Source: Castor canadensis
Taxonomy: Eukaryota > Chordata > Mammalia > Rodentia > Castoridae
Direction: 5' to 3'
Assembly: GCF_047511655.1 (NCBI RefSeq)
Contig: NC_133397.1
Location: forward strand, 41,430,001-41,494,000
Length of the DNA stretch: 64,000 nt
Shown in pieces: positions 33,590 to 44,145 of this stretch; position 1 is the first letter of the stretch, and every line of letters starts with the position of its first letter. The notes under the pieces are model-generated. The model was not told the DNA's origin, made no database searches, and was given only the letters and a program-made list of their open reading frames with translations. Position numbers and translations under genes: made by a program.

Positions 33590-34210
33590 CTATGTCATTT
33601 GTACAGAAGGTAGGTAAGAGGTGCTATCACCAGATGTCAGGGTTAGTATATTACACTCTTCAGTTTACCAACTTCCATCTTACAAAATCTGACAGAACCA
33701 AAACCCTGAGCCAGGGTAAAAGCAGGTTGATACTGTTCACCATTAGAAGAACAACTTTAGACAAATTAAACTTAGAAGAGTTTAAGCAAAGGATGAGTCA
33801 AGAATCAGGCAACCTTCAGAAGCAGCCAAGGGGTTCAGAAAAATTTTGCTGCACAGTTGGAAAACATTCATGGACAGAAAACAGAAATGAGATACAGAGA
33901 GAGCCCTATGGTCACAGCTTTTCTGTTCCCTTACCTGAACACAGTTTAAACATTTGACTGCTTGAAATTGACTAAAGTTCAGAGACTGCGACTGGCCAAG
34001 ACTCAGCTCTTATTACAGGAGTATACGGTTAGAAGGTTTTGGATTTTCTTGTGCATGAAGTTAAGTTGCAGTACGTTACAGAAGGGCCTAATAAGGACAC
34101 CTTCTCAGACACCAACAGATGACTTTAGTAATAGCTTATACGCTATGAGCCTTTAAGGACCTGCTAGTTGTATACCTAACAAGTGCTTGTGAAATTCATC
34201 AAAAACAAAG
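33590..34210 (+). mobile_element. Probable old dispersed repeat, unnamed
   Basis: Blocks such as 'aagaatcaggcaaccttcag' near 33799, 'aggggttcagaaaaattttg' near 33829 and 'cactatggacag'-like text near 33872 feel like an old mammalian LTR or transposon. I cannot name it. The 146-codon ORF 33517-33957 lies within it and shows no domain. Confidence 0.35.
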
Positions 34211-34529
34211 CTTTCTTACCAAACTCCAGAAACACAGATATAGCATTAGAACTGGCGGAAAGCTTACAAGTCGTTGAATGCAGGCTTTGCCAGCCAGGTT
34301 TTAAAGCTGTATCTAATATCTTTTACCACCTTTCATGCTGTCAGCCTCCATGATTCCTGGAAGCCTCACTAAGGAGGGTACCCGTGTGGCCAGTCTCACC
34401 TCCTCACACCTCTTGCTCCTCCCACATTCACCTGGTGGCTCCAATGTTGGCACTCAGTCTCCCTCACATTGGGACTTAACAGTTGCAAGGAAACTAAAAA
34501 GGGACAAATAATAAAGGGACATTCTGGAG
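34211..34529. other. Unannotated stretch
   Basis: No gene or named repeat. A C/T-rich patch lies at 34,390-34,470. Confidence 0.5.
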
Positions 34530-35000
34530 TACTGATAATGTTTTATATGTTGATAAGGGTGTAGGCTATATAGGAATCTGCATTTGTCAAAACTCCTGAA
34601 TGATATGCTAAAAATTTATGAATTCCAGTGTATGCCAATTTTACCCAAATACACAGTAAAAAACAATTGAGTCCTATTAAATGACATGCATGCTGAAGTC
34701 TTTAGAGATGAGGCATATTGATGTGTGCAAATGCATCACACATATCACTTGGATATCCCTGTGAAGATAGGGATAGATAAAGGAATTGTTTGCAAGGAGG
34801 CAAACATGGTAAAATGTTAATTGCAACACCTATGTGATTATATGTCCACTGTATAATTCCATTCTTCTAAAAAGTAATAGTCATATATTTAAATAATTGA
34901 TAGTAATTAAATGATATATAAATTACATAAAATAATGTATGTTTTACCTTAACTGACAAAACATTTAAAATTTTTTCACAATAAAATGTTGAGAGGGGAG
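34530..35000 (+). mobile_element. LINE-1 3' UTR (old)
   Basis: 'ctgcatttgtcaaaactcct' near 34578, 'tccagtgtatgccaatttta' near 34625, 'gaagtctttagagatgaggc' near 34695 and the terminal 'cacaataaaatgttgagagg' near 34976. Typical wording of old L1 tails. Confidence 0.65.
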
Positions 35001-35019
35001 AAAAGTGGCAGAATGGTTC

Positions 35020-35095
35020 TTTTTTAAGCCAAGTGGGTCATTTTACAGATGAGGAAACTAATGCTCAGAGAGCGTGTCTGATCCTGTTATTCCAG
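35020..35095 (-). mobile_element. MIR SINE core
   Basis: 'cattttacagatgaggaaac' near 35039 and TAATGCTCAGAGAGCG form the antisense MIR core. Confidence 0.7.
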
Positions 35096-35097
35096 TG

Positions 35098-35230
35098 TTT
35101 CAGATCCCTGAAGGTTCCCTATTCCCTTTATAATAAAATCCAAGCCCTTTAGTTTGGCACACAAAGCTCTTCATAATCTGTCATCTGACCCCTGCCCCAA
35201 CCACATCTTTAAAGCTCTGAGCAAAAAGTA
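35098..35230 (+). mobile_element. LINE-2 fragment
   Basis: 'ttataataaaatccaagccc' near 35128, 'ttggcacacaaagctcttca' near 35154 and TAATCTGTCATCTGACCCCT. This matches the L2 'aaaatccaaactcct..ggcatacaaggcccttcatgatctggcccc' order. Confidence 0.7.
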
Positions 35231-35633
35231 CAGAGCTGTAAAGAGACACACAGGCAGCTTAGCAGATAATGATCTGGTTCTCCTTCAGTAGGATTGTAGA
35301 GTCAACCAATTTTACTCATCAAAGCAATATATGTACGTAGTTTAAAAGGTCACGCAATGCCAAAAGACTTATAACCAAAAACAACAATATTTTTATGCAT
35401 CTTGGCCTAACCCACACCATCCTAATAATCCAGACACAATTACTTCCAGCTTTTTAGAGCTATTTCTATTTGCTTCCAAGTTTCTGAGTCTGTGGTTCTC
35501 TATTCATCACGTTAGATATTATCTGTTGGTTTCCTCTTATTGTAGGTGAGGCCATTAGTGCACATACTTTTCCCCATCCTTTCCTGCATTCTTCCAACAT
35601 AATTATATCATTTTTTGGTTAAATCAAAAAATT
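35231..35633. other. Unannotated stretch
   Basis: Possible remnants of an old T-rich repeat at 35,290-35,500. No gene. Confidence 0.4.
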
Positions 35634-35634
35634 C

Positions 35635-35721
35635 GGGCTGGCGGAATGGCTCAAGTGGTGCAGTGACTGCCTAGCAAGAACAAGGTCCTAAGTTCAAACC
35701 CCAGTACTGCCAAAAAAAAAA
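35635..35721 (+). mobile_element. ID-like SINE
   Basis: GGGCTGGCGGAATGGCTCAA, CTGCCTAGCAAGAACAAGGT, TTCAAACCCCAGTACTGCC and an A-run. The flanking word aaaaattc on both sides could be the TSD. Confidence 0.9.
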
Positions 35722-36880
35722 TTCAATGTTAATTGGTATGATTGTATTAATACATACATACATACATAAAGCAATATTATAACATATATTAAAGAGTAGT
35801 AAACATATATAAAGTGTAACATTATACATTAACCAGTACTAAACAGCTGATGAATCAAGAAGCATGTTATGATTACATTTTCTTTGTTGTGTGTCCTTTA
35901 GTTTCTCCTGAAGTTGGTAATTGCCTCAGATTTCATTTGTTTAGATCTCATTAAATCACTTGTAAGTGTTCCCATACCCACTGAAAGCTTTGTAAACACT
36001 TCTTAATAAGGATTGTCACATGAACAAACCTCTTAGATAATATAGTAGTTCCATTTTGTTCCTCCAGCACTCCATTCCACTTAATTCACACAGATAACCT
36101 CCTAGGCCTGCCCCATAACCTAATCTTCCCTTTCCTGTGTCTTCTGAGACTTTTTTTGTCTTCATGCTAGAGATTCCCTTCACCCAGTTCTCCCGATACA
36201 CTGTGCTCTTTCTTGATTTATTTCTTCATTTGATAGAACATATCACCCAGTAGTTTCTTAAGAAAGGATATGAGAAAAGAAGATCTTTTTGAGATTTTGC
36301 ATGTATTAGCATATGTATATTCTATCTTTACCCATAATCAATGGTTTTTTTGATGAGTGGGCATCAATTCATTGGTTGAAAATCACCTTTACTCAGACTT
36401 GTAGTGGATTCACTCATTTGCTTCTGGCGCTCAATTTTGCTGAGAAGGGTAGCATCATCCTTTCCACAGTCCTTTGAACTCATTTTTCTCTTTCTCCAAA
36501 TGTTTCCTCCCCTGAGTTGTTGTTTTCCTGGTTTCTAACTACACTCTTAGAGGATTTCATACGACCTCCAGTGATCTTTGTTTATACGTTTATAACTTAT
36601 AAAGAGTACTTGAAAACTGTATATGTGAGGATGGCCTTGTCTTCTGGTGACCTTCATTATCACATTAACAGGTGACGATCTGACTTCTTCATTTACTATT
36701 GTTAAATTTTAGTGTAGGTCTCTTCTCTAGTATTCAGATAGCTTCTCATTTTTGGAGTTCAGTTCTGCAGAGAAGGATCACCCCATCTACTATGGGAGGT
36801 GGGGGAAGAGAAACAAGTTCCATTGAACTTGGCAGAAAAGGGCTCTGAGGTAACACAGACCTCTTTTCAGACTCTAGTAC
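35722..36880. other. Unannotated AT-rich stretch
   Basis: (ATAC)n-like motif near 35,748-35,768 and AT-rich spacer to 35,860. The rest to 36,880 has no recognised repeat or exon. ORF 36016-36201 (minus) is not gene-like. Confidence 0.5.
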
Positions 36881-37264
36881 TGAGGCAGGCTAAAATTAGG
36901 GAAAGTTTGGGACTCATAGAAAAATATTACATGTCAGATTGACCATGCTCTGGCTCAGCCACTGCCCACACCTGGCGGGAACCACCCATGCCCCTCCCAC
37001 TCATTGATTATTGGATGGGAATCACCTGGTTCTACCCTTCCAATTAGTTATCGTAGGTTTTAAAAGCACCTGAAGAGCAAAAAAACATGCTCTCCACACC
37101 AGCAGACTCCACCTGGGTCTCCCCATGCTCTCCTTTGCATTTTCCTTTCCTAACTTTTAATAAACTCCATTTATATCCATTTATGTCCTGCAGTGAATTC
37201 TTCCTGGTGGGATACAAAGAATTTGGAAGTCTTCTGATCACAGATTGCACCAGTGCCATTAACA
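36881..37264 (+). mobile_element. Solo LTR (endogenous retrovirus), copy 2
   Basis: 384 bp from TGAGGCAGGCTAAAATTAGG to CAGTGCCATTAACA, flanked by a perfect 4-bp TSD gtac (36877-36880 and 37265-37268). AATAAA polyadenylation signal at 37,159-37,164. The shared block 'actcattgattattggatgg' near 36,998 and the CACCTGGTT word align it with the inverted copy at 27,608-27,961. No gag, pol or env sequence is next to it, so this is a recombined solo LTR. ORFs 37044-37367 and 37087-37371 are accidental. Confidence 0.9.
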
Positions 37265-37268
37265 GTAC

Positions 37269-37524
37269 CTCACTGCCCACTCTCCTCTGTACTCTTTTCC
37301 CAAGGCTTTTTAGTCCAGTGTCTCCAGATACTCTCATCTTTCTTCCTTGCACAATGTGTGGAAACACCTAGAAGTCTAGCTGCTCATACATACTCTTAAA
37401 TTACCCCCACTGGCACTCCCTTGCCTGGCCTCTGCCTTCCAGGTACCTCATGTCACCAATTCCTGAGTTTTTCTGATGTTCAGGGGGGTGAATCAGCTCC
37501 TTCAGATTAGTTTGACCTTCCTCC
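37269..37524. other. C/T-rich unannotated stretch
   Basis: No gene or named repeat. Confidence 0.5.
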
Positions 37525-37648
37525 TCTTTGGTTCAGAATCACAACTGTTTCCTAATTTTACTGAAGATAAACTCCATGTTTCTGGTTTTTGCTGTTATTT
37601 TAGGCCACTTATTGAGTGAAATAGGGGGCGCAGAACCATCTTTGCTCT
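37525..37648 (+). repeat. Local repeat, copy A
   Basis: Begins TCTTTGGTTCAGAATCACAA and aligns in the same orientation with 38,767-38,897. The first 22 bases are identical, then AGATAAACTC.., TTTTAGG.CACTT and CAGAACCA recur in order. I do not recognise the family. Confidence 0.75.
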
Positions 37649-38164
37649 GGAAGTCTTCCAAATGGACATTCTTTATTATTTGTTCAAGAAAATTTTAGAG
37701 GAAGTTTTTGGGTACTGCATGGGGAAAGGGCAGAGAAGGTGAGCTCTCTGTAAGTTTTACAACTTGAACTGGATCACACCGGAACTAGGTGATTGATCTG
37801 ATCAGGACTTTTTTTCTCTCCAGATGGCTTCATTCTCCAAGTGGTAGGAAATAACTTGACATGACACCTTCACATTACTACCCTCAGAGAGGAAAAAGCT
37901 GTCACCCATCTTTTAGAAGAAATAACTGAGGAAAGTTTTTTGACTGCCCCAGCTTACAGCATGGGCTAATCCCACTATGGTCTAAAAAGCTCCATTTGGA
38001 CACAAGAGTGAAAGAGAAAAGTGACAAGTTCCTACAAGAAAGGAAGCAAGTAACAGGAATGTTACCTGGGGGCATCACGGCATTTACTCTCTTGCTGACT
38101 GACAGCTCAGCACTGCCCCTGAATGGACTTCTGGATGAGATGGAGGGGAAACATAAATTTCAGT
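37649..38164. other. Unannotated stretch
   Basis: No gene. ORF 37996-38226 (76 codons) has no domain. Confidence 0.5.
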
Positions 38165-38500
38165 TCTTACTCACTCCCCAGGCACCATTGAGGATCTACT
38201 GTATGCCACTGGGTAATGAGAATTAAAAGGTGAATAAGATTCAGTCCCTGGCCTCAAGGAACTCACATCTGTCAAGAGAGCCTCGTAAACAAGCAATTTC
38301 AGTAGAGTTCTGTGAGTGCAGCAATCCAGACACTTAGAAAGCAGACAGAGAAAGGAGGAAAGAGGAAGTATTTTTGAGTGGTGATACAAACTGGACTTTG
38401 AAAACATAAATATGAGCTCAGCAGATAAACAGGAAGAGGAAGACATTCCAAGCAGAAGGAAAAAAAATGCAAAGTCTCACGTACTCATTTGTTCAAAAAT
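38165..38500 (-). mobile_element. LINE-2 3' end
   Basis: 'gaggatctactgtatgccac' near 38190, 'tccctggcctcaaggaactc' near 38244, 'gtaaacaagcaatttcagta' near 38285 and 'gacattccaagcagaaggaa' near 38441 follow the antisense L2 3' order closely. Confidence 0.8.
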
Positions 38501-38510
38501 ATTGATATTT

Positions 38511-38739
38511 AACTTGATGCTGATGGCTCACGCTTGTAATCCTAGCTATTTGGGAGGATGAGATCAAGAGGATCCAGGTTCAAGGCCAGCCCAGGCTAAC
38601 AGTTCGAGAAACCCTTATCTCCAAAATAACCAGAAAAAAGTGGATCAGAGGTGTGGCTCAAGTGGTAGAGTGACCACTTTGCAAGGTGAAGCCCTGAGTT
38701 CAAACTCCAGTTCTGCCCCTTACCAGAAAAAAAAAAAAA
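38511..38739 (+). mobile_element. B1-ID dimeric SINE
   Basis: GATGGCTCACGCTTGTAATC, 'ttatctccaaaataaccaga' near 38613 and GGTGTGGCTCAAGTGGTAGA, then TTCAAACTCCAGTTCTGCCC and an A-run. Confidence 0.9.
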
Positions 38740-38761
38740 GATATATATATATATATATATA
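38740..38761. repeat. (AT)n microsatellite
   Basis: About 11 AT units grown from the SINE A-tail. Confidence 0.95.
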
Positions 38762-38766
38762 GGTCA

Positions 38767-38897
38767 TCTTTGGTTCAGAATCACAACTTTCTCCTAGTTT
38801 TTACTAAAGATAAACTCTTTGTTTCTGATCTTTTGCTCTCTGTGTTGTTTTAGGGCACTTTGGGGATGAATAGCAGTCAGAACCAGCTTTACACTGT
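38767..38897 (+). repeat. Local repeat, copy B
   Basis: Partner of 37,525-37,648 in the same orientation. Its left edge sits just beyond a SINE and (AT)n, so any leftward similarity may have been displaced or lost. Confidence 0.75.
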
Positions 38898-38934
38898 CAT
38901 CTTACAACTAACTGTTCATCTTCAACATGTACAT

Positions 38935-39375
38935 TCTCGTCTACTAGATACCCTGCACTAGACAGGCATTGGGATGCAATTCTGAACAAAGCAAAGTCCC
39001 TGCTAGACATGGTAGAAACACCTATAATCCTAGCACTTGAGAAGCAGCGGTAGAAGGACCATGAATTTGAGGCCAGCCTGGATTACATGGTGAGTTCCAG
39101 GCTGCCCTAGGCTACACAGCAAGACCCTGTCCTAAAATAACAACAACAAAAAAAGAAAGATAGAAAGAAAGGGAAAGAAACAGAGAAAATGGAAGAGAAG
39201 AAAAGCAAAATCCTTATTCTTTACATTTGCAATATGATGAAATCAAACAATCGAATTATCGAAAAAATGAACATCTAATTACAAACTGTGACAAATGTCA
39301 TGGAATGAAAGTAACAAAAGAGGCAGGGGATGTAAGAGGACGGGTCACAACATGAAGTATTCAAGGAACCAAAGG
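38935..39375 (-). mobile_element. LINE-2 3' piece split by B1
   Basis: 'ccctgcactagacaggcatt' near 38951 and 'tctgaacaaagcaaagtccc' near 38981 give the antisense L2 end. After the B1, 'acaaatgtcatggaatgaaa' near 39290 and 'aacatgaagtattcaaggaa' near 39349 continue it. Confidence 0.6.
39000..39201 (+). mobile_element. B1 variant with internal duplication, TSD
   Basis: 'aatcctagcacttgagaagc' near 39025, 'gaggccagcctggattacat' near 39069, then a partly repeated '..caggctgccctaggctacac' near 39097 and a GAAA-rich tail. Flanks aaagcaaagtcc (38988-38999) and aaagcaaaatcc (39202-39213) differ at one base. Confidence 0.87.
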
Positions 39376-41589
39376 CAGTTCTATGCGGCCGGATAGGGGT
39401 AGAAGGCCCAGATGTCTTGGAAAGGGCAACATCACTCTCATTTTACCCTTGCTTGTAAGTAATTCTTCAACCCCTGGACAGAAAATTATGAATTATAGGG
39501 TTCTTTCCTTCTTTCAGTCAGTTTAGCTTGTCTGAGCATTTCAAACTTCCTTTTGAAAATTGTGGAGACTCAACTCATACCTGCTGTCATTCTGTAGTCT
39601 GCTGCCTCTCTCCAACTGAATTTTTTCAGAACCCTTCAGTGAAATTTTTGAAAACTTCTCTAAACAATTTGACATCATCAAACACCTTCTCCATCTTGGA
39701 GTTCACCTCTTCCAGATGAATGCTTTAAGGATACCAGCAGTTGAAGCCATTTTTAACAGTTGACTTTGGATGTACTCTGTCTTCTACTACAAAGATGATT
39801 AGCATTGTTGATTTCCATTTAGCAAACCAAGCTGCCAAGATTTGTCCTTTTGTGTGGTATTACCCAGTTGTGGTGAGTCACTGCTCTGTCCCACAGAACA
39901 CTGGCTTCCTCACTATGCCAGCTTGGATTCCTATGATTCATAGGCTCTAACATCTGCTATGTTCAAATTCATGTTTCCAGGGAATACCCATCTGGAGCAG
40001 CCTATTAAATGCTTAATCTAGAGATGATGTCCAAGGGCACCCAGACCAACCCCCAAGGACCCTCAGTAAAGTGGCAAAGTCACATGATTTGTCTTTGATG
40101 CCTCCTCAGAGCCCACAACCTCGACTCTCCCCATGTCCCTTCTCCTCAGCCACAGTTCTTTTGGTCTTACTTCTCATGAAAAATTTCTTTTGGGGTCACA
40201 GGGAGTCATGGAGAGAGATGAAGAGAACTGTCTTGGAGTGACTGTCATAGTAAATGATTCGATCTGGAAGCACAGGATATCTAGGTATCCTCACCCAAAC
40301 CATTCTTACATATCTTAAAAGAGAGGTCCTCGGGGAAGGAGAAAGGGGCCTGTGGGAACTAGATAAGGGAGGAAGAGGTTCAGAGAGCAGGAGCCCTGAT
40401 GAGAGTTCCACCTTTAGGAGCAGAAAAGGAGCCATCTATATTCCTAGATAGTAGATAAGGACAAAGGTGACAGCACGACTTAAGCCTTTGGAGACTTCCT
40501 AACTTCCCCCATGTTATTTTTGTTGTCCCTTCTGTCTCCCCAAAACCCTTAAAACTGAGAGGGGCTGTGTGCTTATTTTGATTCATAGCCAGAGTAGGTA
40601 TACCCCACTTGACATCCACTCAGAGAAAATGAGGGCCAAAAACTCAAGAGTTTAACTGGGAAAAGAGTTTTAGAATCCACCCAACAAGCTCTAGAGCAGT
40701 ACAAGCCTCTCACGCCCAGGTGTTCCGTGTTTTAAAATTACCTTTCCCTCCTTATGCCTAATCCAAACTCCTGTCTGAGCAAAATAGGAAGGAGTGCCTG
40801 GACCACCAAGACAAAATTCAGGAAGGCTTACCAGAAGAGAAAGATACATATGAGCTTCTTAATTTGGCATCATTTCTAGCAGAACAGATGTATGATGCCC
40901 ATACATCAGCTTTGGAGTCTGGGTCAGCTGCTGTAGGATCCAGGACCAGCATCATTTTCCAAAAGGAATAGCTACTTTCTATTTCATTTTTGGAAGAAAG
41001 TAGCGCAGAGCCAGTCCCAAGAGAAATATCCAGTGGAAGAATGTTTTAATCTTCTAGATTCACATCAGAGTCCATGATTTCCTTGCATTTATTCCCAAAT
41101 GTGATTATATTAAGAAGGTACAAATGGTAAACACTTCACATTAATTACAGCTTGTATTCTTGAGCCCTACAGAGTTGTGCTTATGCAGGTGACATCTGTC
41201 TGGATTAGGATCCTTGTTTCTTCCATTTAACAGCAGAGTTACCTTAAGCAAATATTTAAATTCCCAATGCCCGTAAAATAAAGATTATAAACCCTTGACA
41301 TGGCAGAGCTAACAGCAGTACAGACTTGACTTCTACTAAAATAACAATGGATATAATGACTCCATATTGCACACCTCATTTGTACAGCAAAGACAACTGA
41401 CAGCCCTAGTCATGAGTAGACAGATAGCATTTCCAGCCAGTCCAGCACTTACACAATATCTAACGAATAAAGCCAGATATTGCCAGTCAAAATAAAATAA
41501 CTGTCTAGTGGTTTTAGCTTTAAAAGATGTGGTGCTAATGCCATTGTGGCTCCTCCATGATCCACACCTCCATGTATTCATGCCTTGTA
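39376..41589. other. Long unannotated stretch, no confirmed gene
   Basis: 2.2 kb without a recognised repeat. Several 60-80 codon ORFs are unsupported. The most protein-like frame is a 69-codon plus-strand stretch without ATG at 40762-40971. An imperfectly flanked 10-bp inverted repeat (GCTACTTTCT/AGAAAGTAGC) lies at 40971-41004. Confidence 0.45.
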
Positions 41590-42015
41590 TCAGAGTTGGT
41601 CTATGTGAAGGATAGAAAAATGATGGAATATCACTTCTGAAACTAAGTTACAGAAGACATTGCCACTTCTCCTTGATCTCTCTTGGACTGTTCTCTTTGA
41701 AAAATGTCAACTGCCATGATTTGGGGCTTGGAAAGAAACCTATGAGGCAAGGAACTGAGGTCTTCTGCCAACATCTGGCAAGGCATTAAGGCTCTTGACA
41801 AGAGCCATGGATGTCAGCCTTCTTCCAGTCCCAGTCATGTCTCTGATGACTGCAGCCCCGGCTGACATCTTCACTGCAACCTAATGATGAGAAACCACCT
41901 CCAACCTGAAACATTCCAAAGTCCCAGCCCTCAGGACTGAGATAATAAATGTTTGTTGTTGTAAGTTTGTGCTAAGTTTGAGATAACTTTGGGGAGTACA
42001 CAACAATACACAGCT
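41590..42015 (+). mobile_element. MaLR-type LTR (ancient)
   Basis: 'aaacctatgaggcaaggaac' near 41737, TGATGACTGCAGCCCCGGCT near 41845, 'gacatcttcactgcaaccta' near 41865 and 'gagataataaatgtttgttg' near 41939 (includes AATAAA). Same family type as 15,830-16,307. Confidence 0.75.
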
Positions 42016-42084
42016 AACATAAAATGCTTTCTCGCTCTTGAATCTCATCCCCCTCCTCACTGAGCCAAACTCCACCATATCCCT

Positions 42085-42384
42085 TGATAGAACAATAATG
42101 TCGCCATTTATAAATCGGCAGCCATTTTACCCTCAGACCTCACTTGAGAAACTCCCAAGGACAAATTCCCATGCTCTAAGACAGCCCCACCCCTACCAGA
42201 GACTAAACACATGTGCTAACTTCCTTACCCTCCCCCTTCTATAAAAGCCATGCCTGGCCCAGGTTCGCTGCTGTACCATATTTTCCCCGGCCAGCCTGGC
42301 AGTTTGGGTCTGCCATTAAACTTTGCTCTATGGAAGTGAGACTTTTCTCATGAGCTTTCTTTGTGAGCAGTGTTTTTCCTAACA
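42085..42384 (+). mobile_element. Solo LTR, second family
   Basis: Exactly 300 bp from TGATAGAACAATAATG to TTTTTCCTAACA, flanked by a perfect 5-bp TSD tccct (42080-42084 and 42385-42389). It has an LTR promoter layout: TATA-like CTATAAAAGCC near 42,240, ATTAAA near 42,316 and a T/G-rich end. No internal viral sequence. Unlike the 27.6/36.9 kb pair in sequence and TSD length. Confidence 0.85.
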
Positions 42385-42411
42385 TCCCTGACCACTCAGA
42401 GCTTACTCTGC

Positions 42412-42525
42412 AGAAAAAAATAGTACCTACCTCATTAGGTTGGGAAGATTGAGCAGGATGCTACATGTAAAGTCTTAGTTGTGCCTAGGACATTGGAATC
42501 ATTCAACCAATGCTATTTACCACTA
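42412..42525 (+). mobile_element. MIR SINE 3' half
   Basis: 'aatagtacctacctcattag' near 42419 is near-consensus, followed by GGATGCTACATGTAAAGTC and 'attcaaccaatgctatttac' near 42501. Confidence 0.75.
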
Positions 42526-43349
42526 TTATATAGAAACATAAGCCTGTGGGTAGTTGCACTGGACCTTGGTGTCTGGAGGATTTAGGGCAGAGGATAGTGA
42601 ATGAAGACTTAGTGAAATGAGAAGAGAAGAAAATCCCAAGGAATCTTTTCCATTCAAATAGCTTATAGGGAGCAGGCCTCTTGCAGCTAAGCCAGGGCTT
42701 CCTTCATTGGGAGCAAGAGGAGCAGGTCAGAGAAGGAAAATTCTCTTTTCTTGGCCCCTAAATGACTAAAATAGTATCTAAAAACAGAAAAAAAAATTTT
42801 AGTAAGTAAGAAAGAAACAGGAAATAAAGTGGTGGAGGTCATTTTCATCTGCTTCTTTTGTTCTGAGACTCCCTTCTTTATTTGCAGCTTTCACTGGGCC
42901 AACCAGAAGATATGCATAAAAAAGAAAACAATAAATTCCTATTATGCACAACCATGCACTCTGCATTTTAGAATGAGGCACAGTCTATTGTCTACTAGCT
43001 ACTCATGCCCCAGGCCACCTCTGACACAGGGTATACAGGAATGTGGTGGGATTTGGGGTTCAATCCATGAAGTTTATTACTGGGTCATTCTTTCTTAGGA
43101 AACCATGCCAGAAGGAAAGAGTTTTGGGAGCACAAAGAGCAAAGCAAAGAATCTGATTTGAGTGTTTGTCAATCAATATGGCAAACTAAAGTGATTAGAC
43201 AGAAGAGAAACCAAAGAACAATCAAAAGCCTAGTTTGGTTACAGACAAAGTAAAATGGAGTAATCTTGAAACTAATTTGGTAAGTGTGGCTCATGCACTG
43301 AAGCATTACTCTTAATACACTAGATGAAACCATCATAATTTTTATCTTT
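42526..43349. other. Unannotated stretch, no gene seen
   Basis: The 89-codon ORF 42829-43098 has no recognisable family. No named repeat. Confidence 0.5.
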
Positions 43350-43440
43350 TTCAATCACTATTTTATGCCCATTGCCTAGATCAAACACACAGTAGATGCT
43401 TGATAAATATCTGCAAAAGATTGGATATATGAATGAGTCT
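43350..43440 (+). mobile_element. LINE-2 3' terminus
   Basis: 'tttatgcccattgcctagat' near 43363, 'acagtagatgcttgataaat' near 43390 and ATGAATGAGT follow the L2 'cctagcacagtgcctggcacatagtaggtgctcaataaatatttgttgaatgaatga' ending. Confidence 0.65.
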
Positions 43441-43466
43441 GTAACTCAACATCTCAAGAAGTAAGG

Positions 43467-43550
43467 ATGGACTGGTGGAATGGCTCAAGTGGTAGAGTGC
43501 CTTCCTAGTAACTGAGGAGGCCCTGAGTCCAAACTCCAGGACCACCACAA

Positions 43551-43571
<21 letters not shown>
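43467..43571 (+). mobile_element. ID-like SINE
   Basis: GGACTGGTGGAATGGCTCAA, GAGTGCCTTCCTAGTAACTG and a 23-base A-run. Confidence 0.9.
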
Positions 43572-43587
<16 letters not shown>

Positions 43588-44145
43588 CATGGGCAAACTT
43601 AGACTTATTATTTAGGTATATACAGATTTATTTTTTAAGTTATATCGTTATGATTTTCATCTTTTTTTAGGAGCCATCTGCTTTAGTAGTCACAATAGTC
43701 ACAGTGTGTTATGAATTCCACTTGGTTTCAAGTTCTTCATTTGTCAAAACTCTGAGTTCCACTTACTTGTTAGACCAATTAGAGAGAATCTTTCCGGGAT
43801 ATGGAACTAGAAGAGAGAAACAAACTGGCTATTTCAAATTCCCAGGTCAGTATTAATGTAATAACATAGAATTTCTTGTCTCTCAAAAGTTGTAAACTAA
43901 CATATCTTTGAGGGGTAGCAATATTCAACTACCTATCTTCAACTGGTTGTGTAACACTTGTGCCCCCAAATGATCTAGCCTTAGAGATACTGCTTTAGTA
44001 AGACTATTTAACTCAGCCTAAGACTCAATCGGATTGTGGCATATCTGTTGTTTCATTTGTATGAATCAGGCAGAAACTTAAGCAATTACAATATTTTCTC
44101 TGCCATTACTGTTATAGAAAAGAGACTTGAACTCTGTCTAGAATC
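43572..44145. other. Unannotated stretch
   Basis: No gene or named repeat. Confidence 0.5.

Noticed and set aside
33517-33957. 146-codon plus-strand ORF
   Set aside because: It lies in probable old repeat sequence; no motif, signal peptide or homologue is recognised.
37044-37371. Overlapping 107- and 94-codon ORFs on opposite strands
   Set aside because: Both sit across a non-coding solo LTR.
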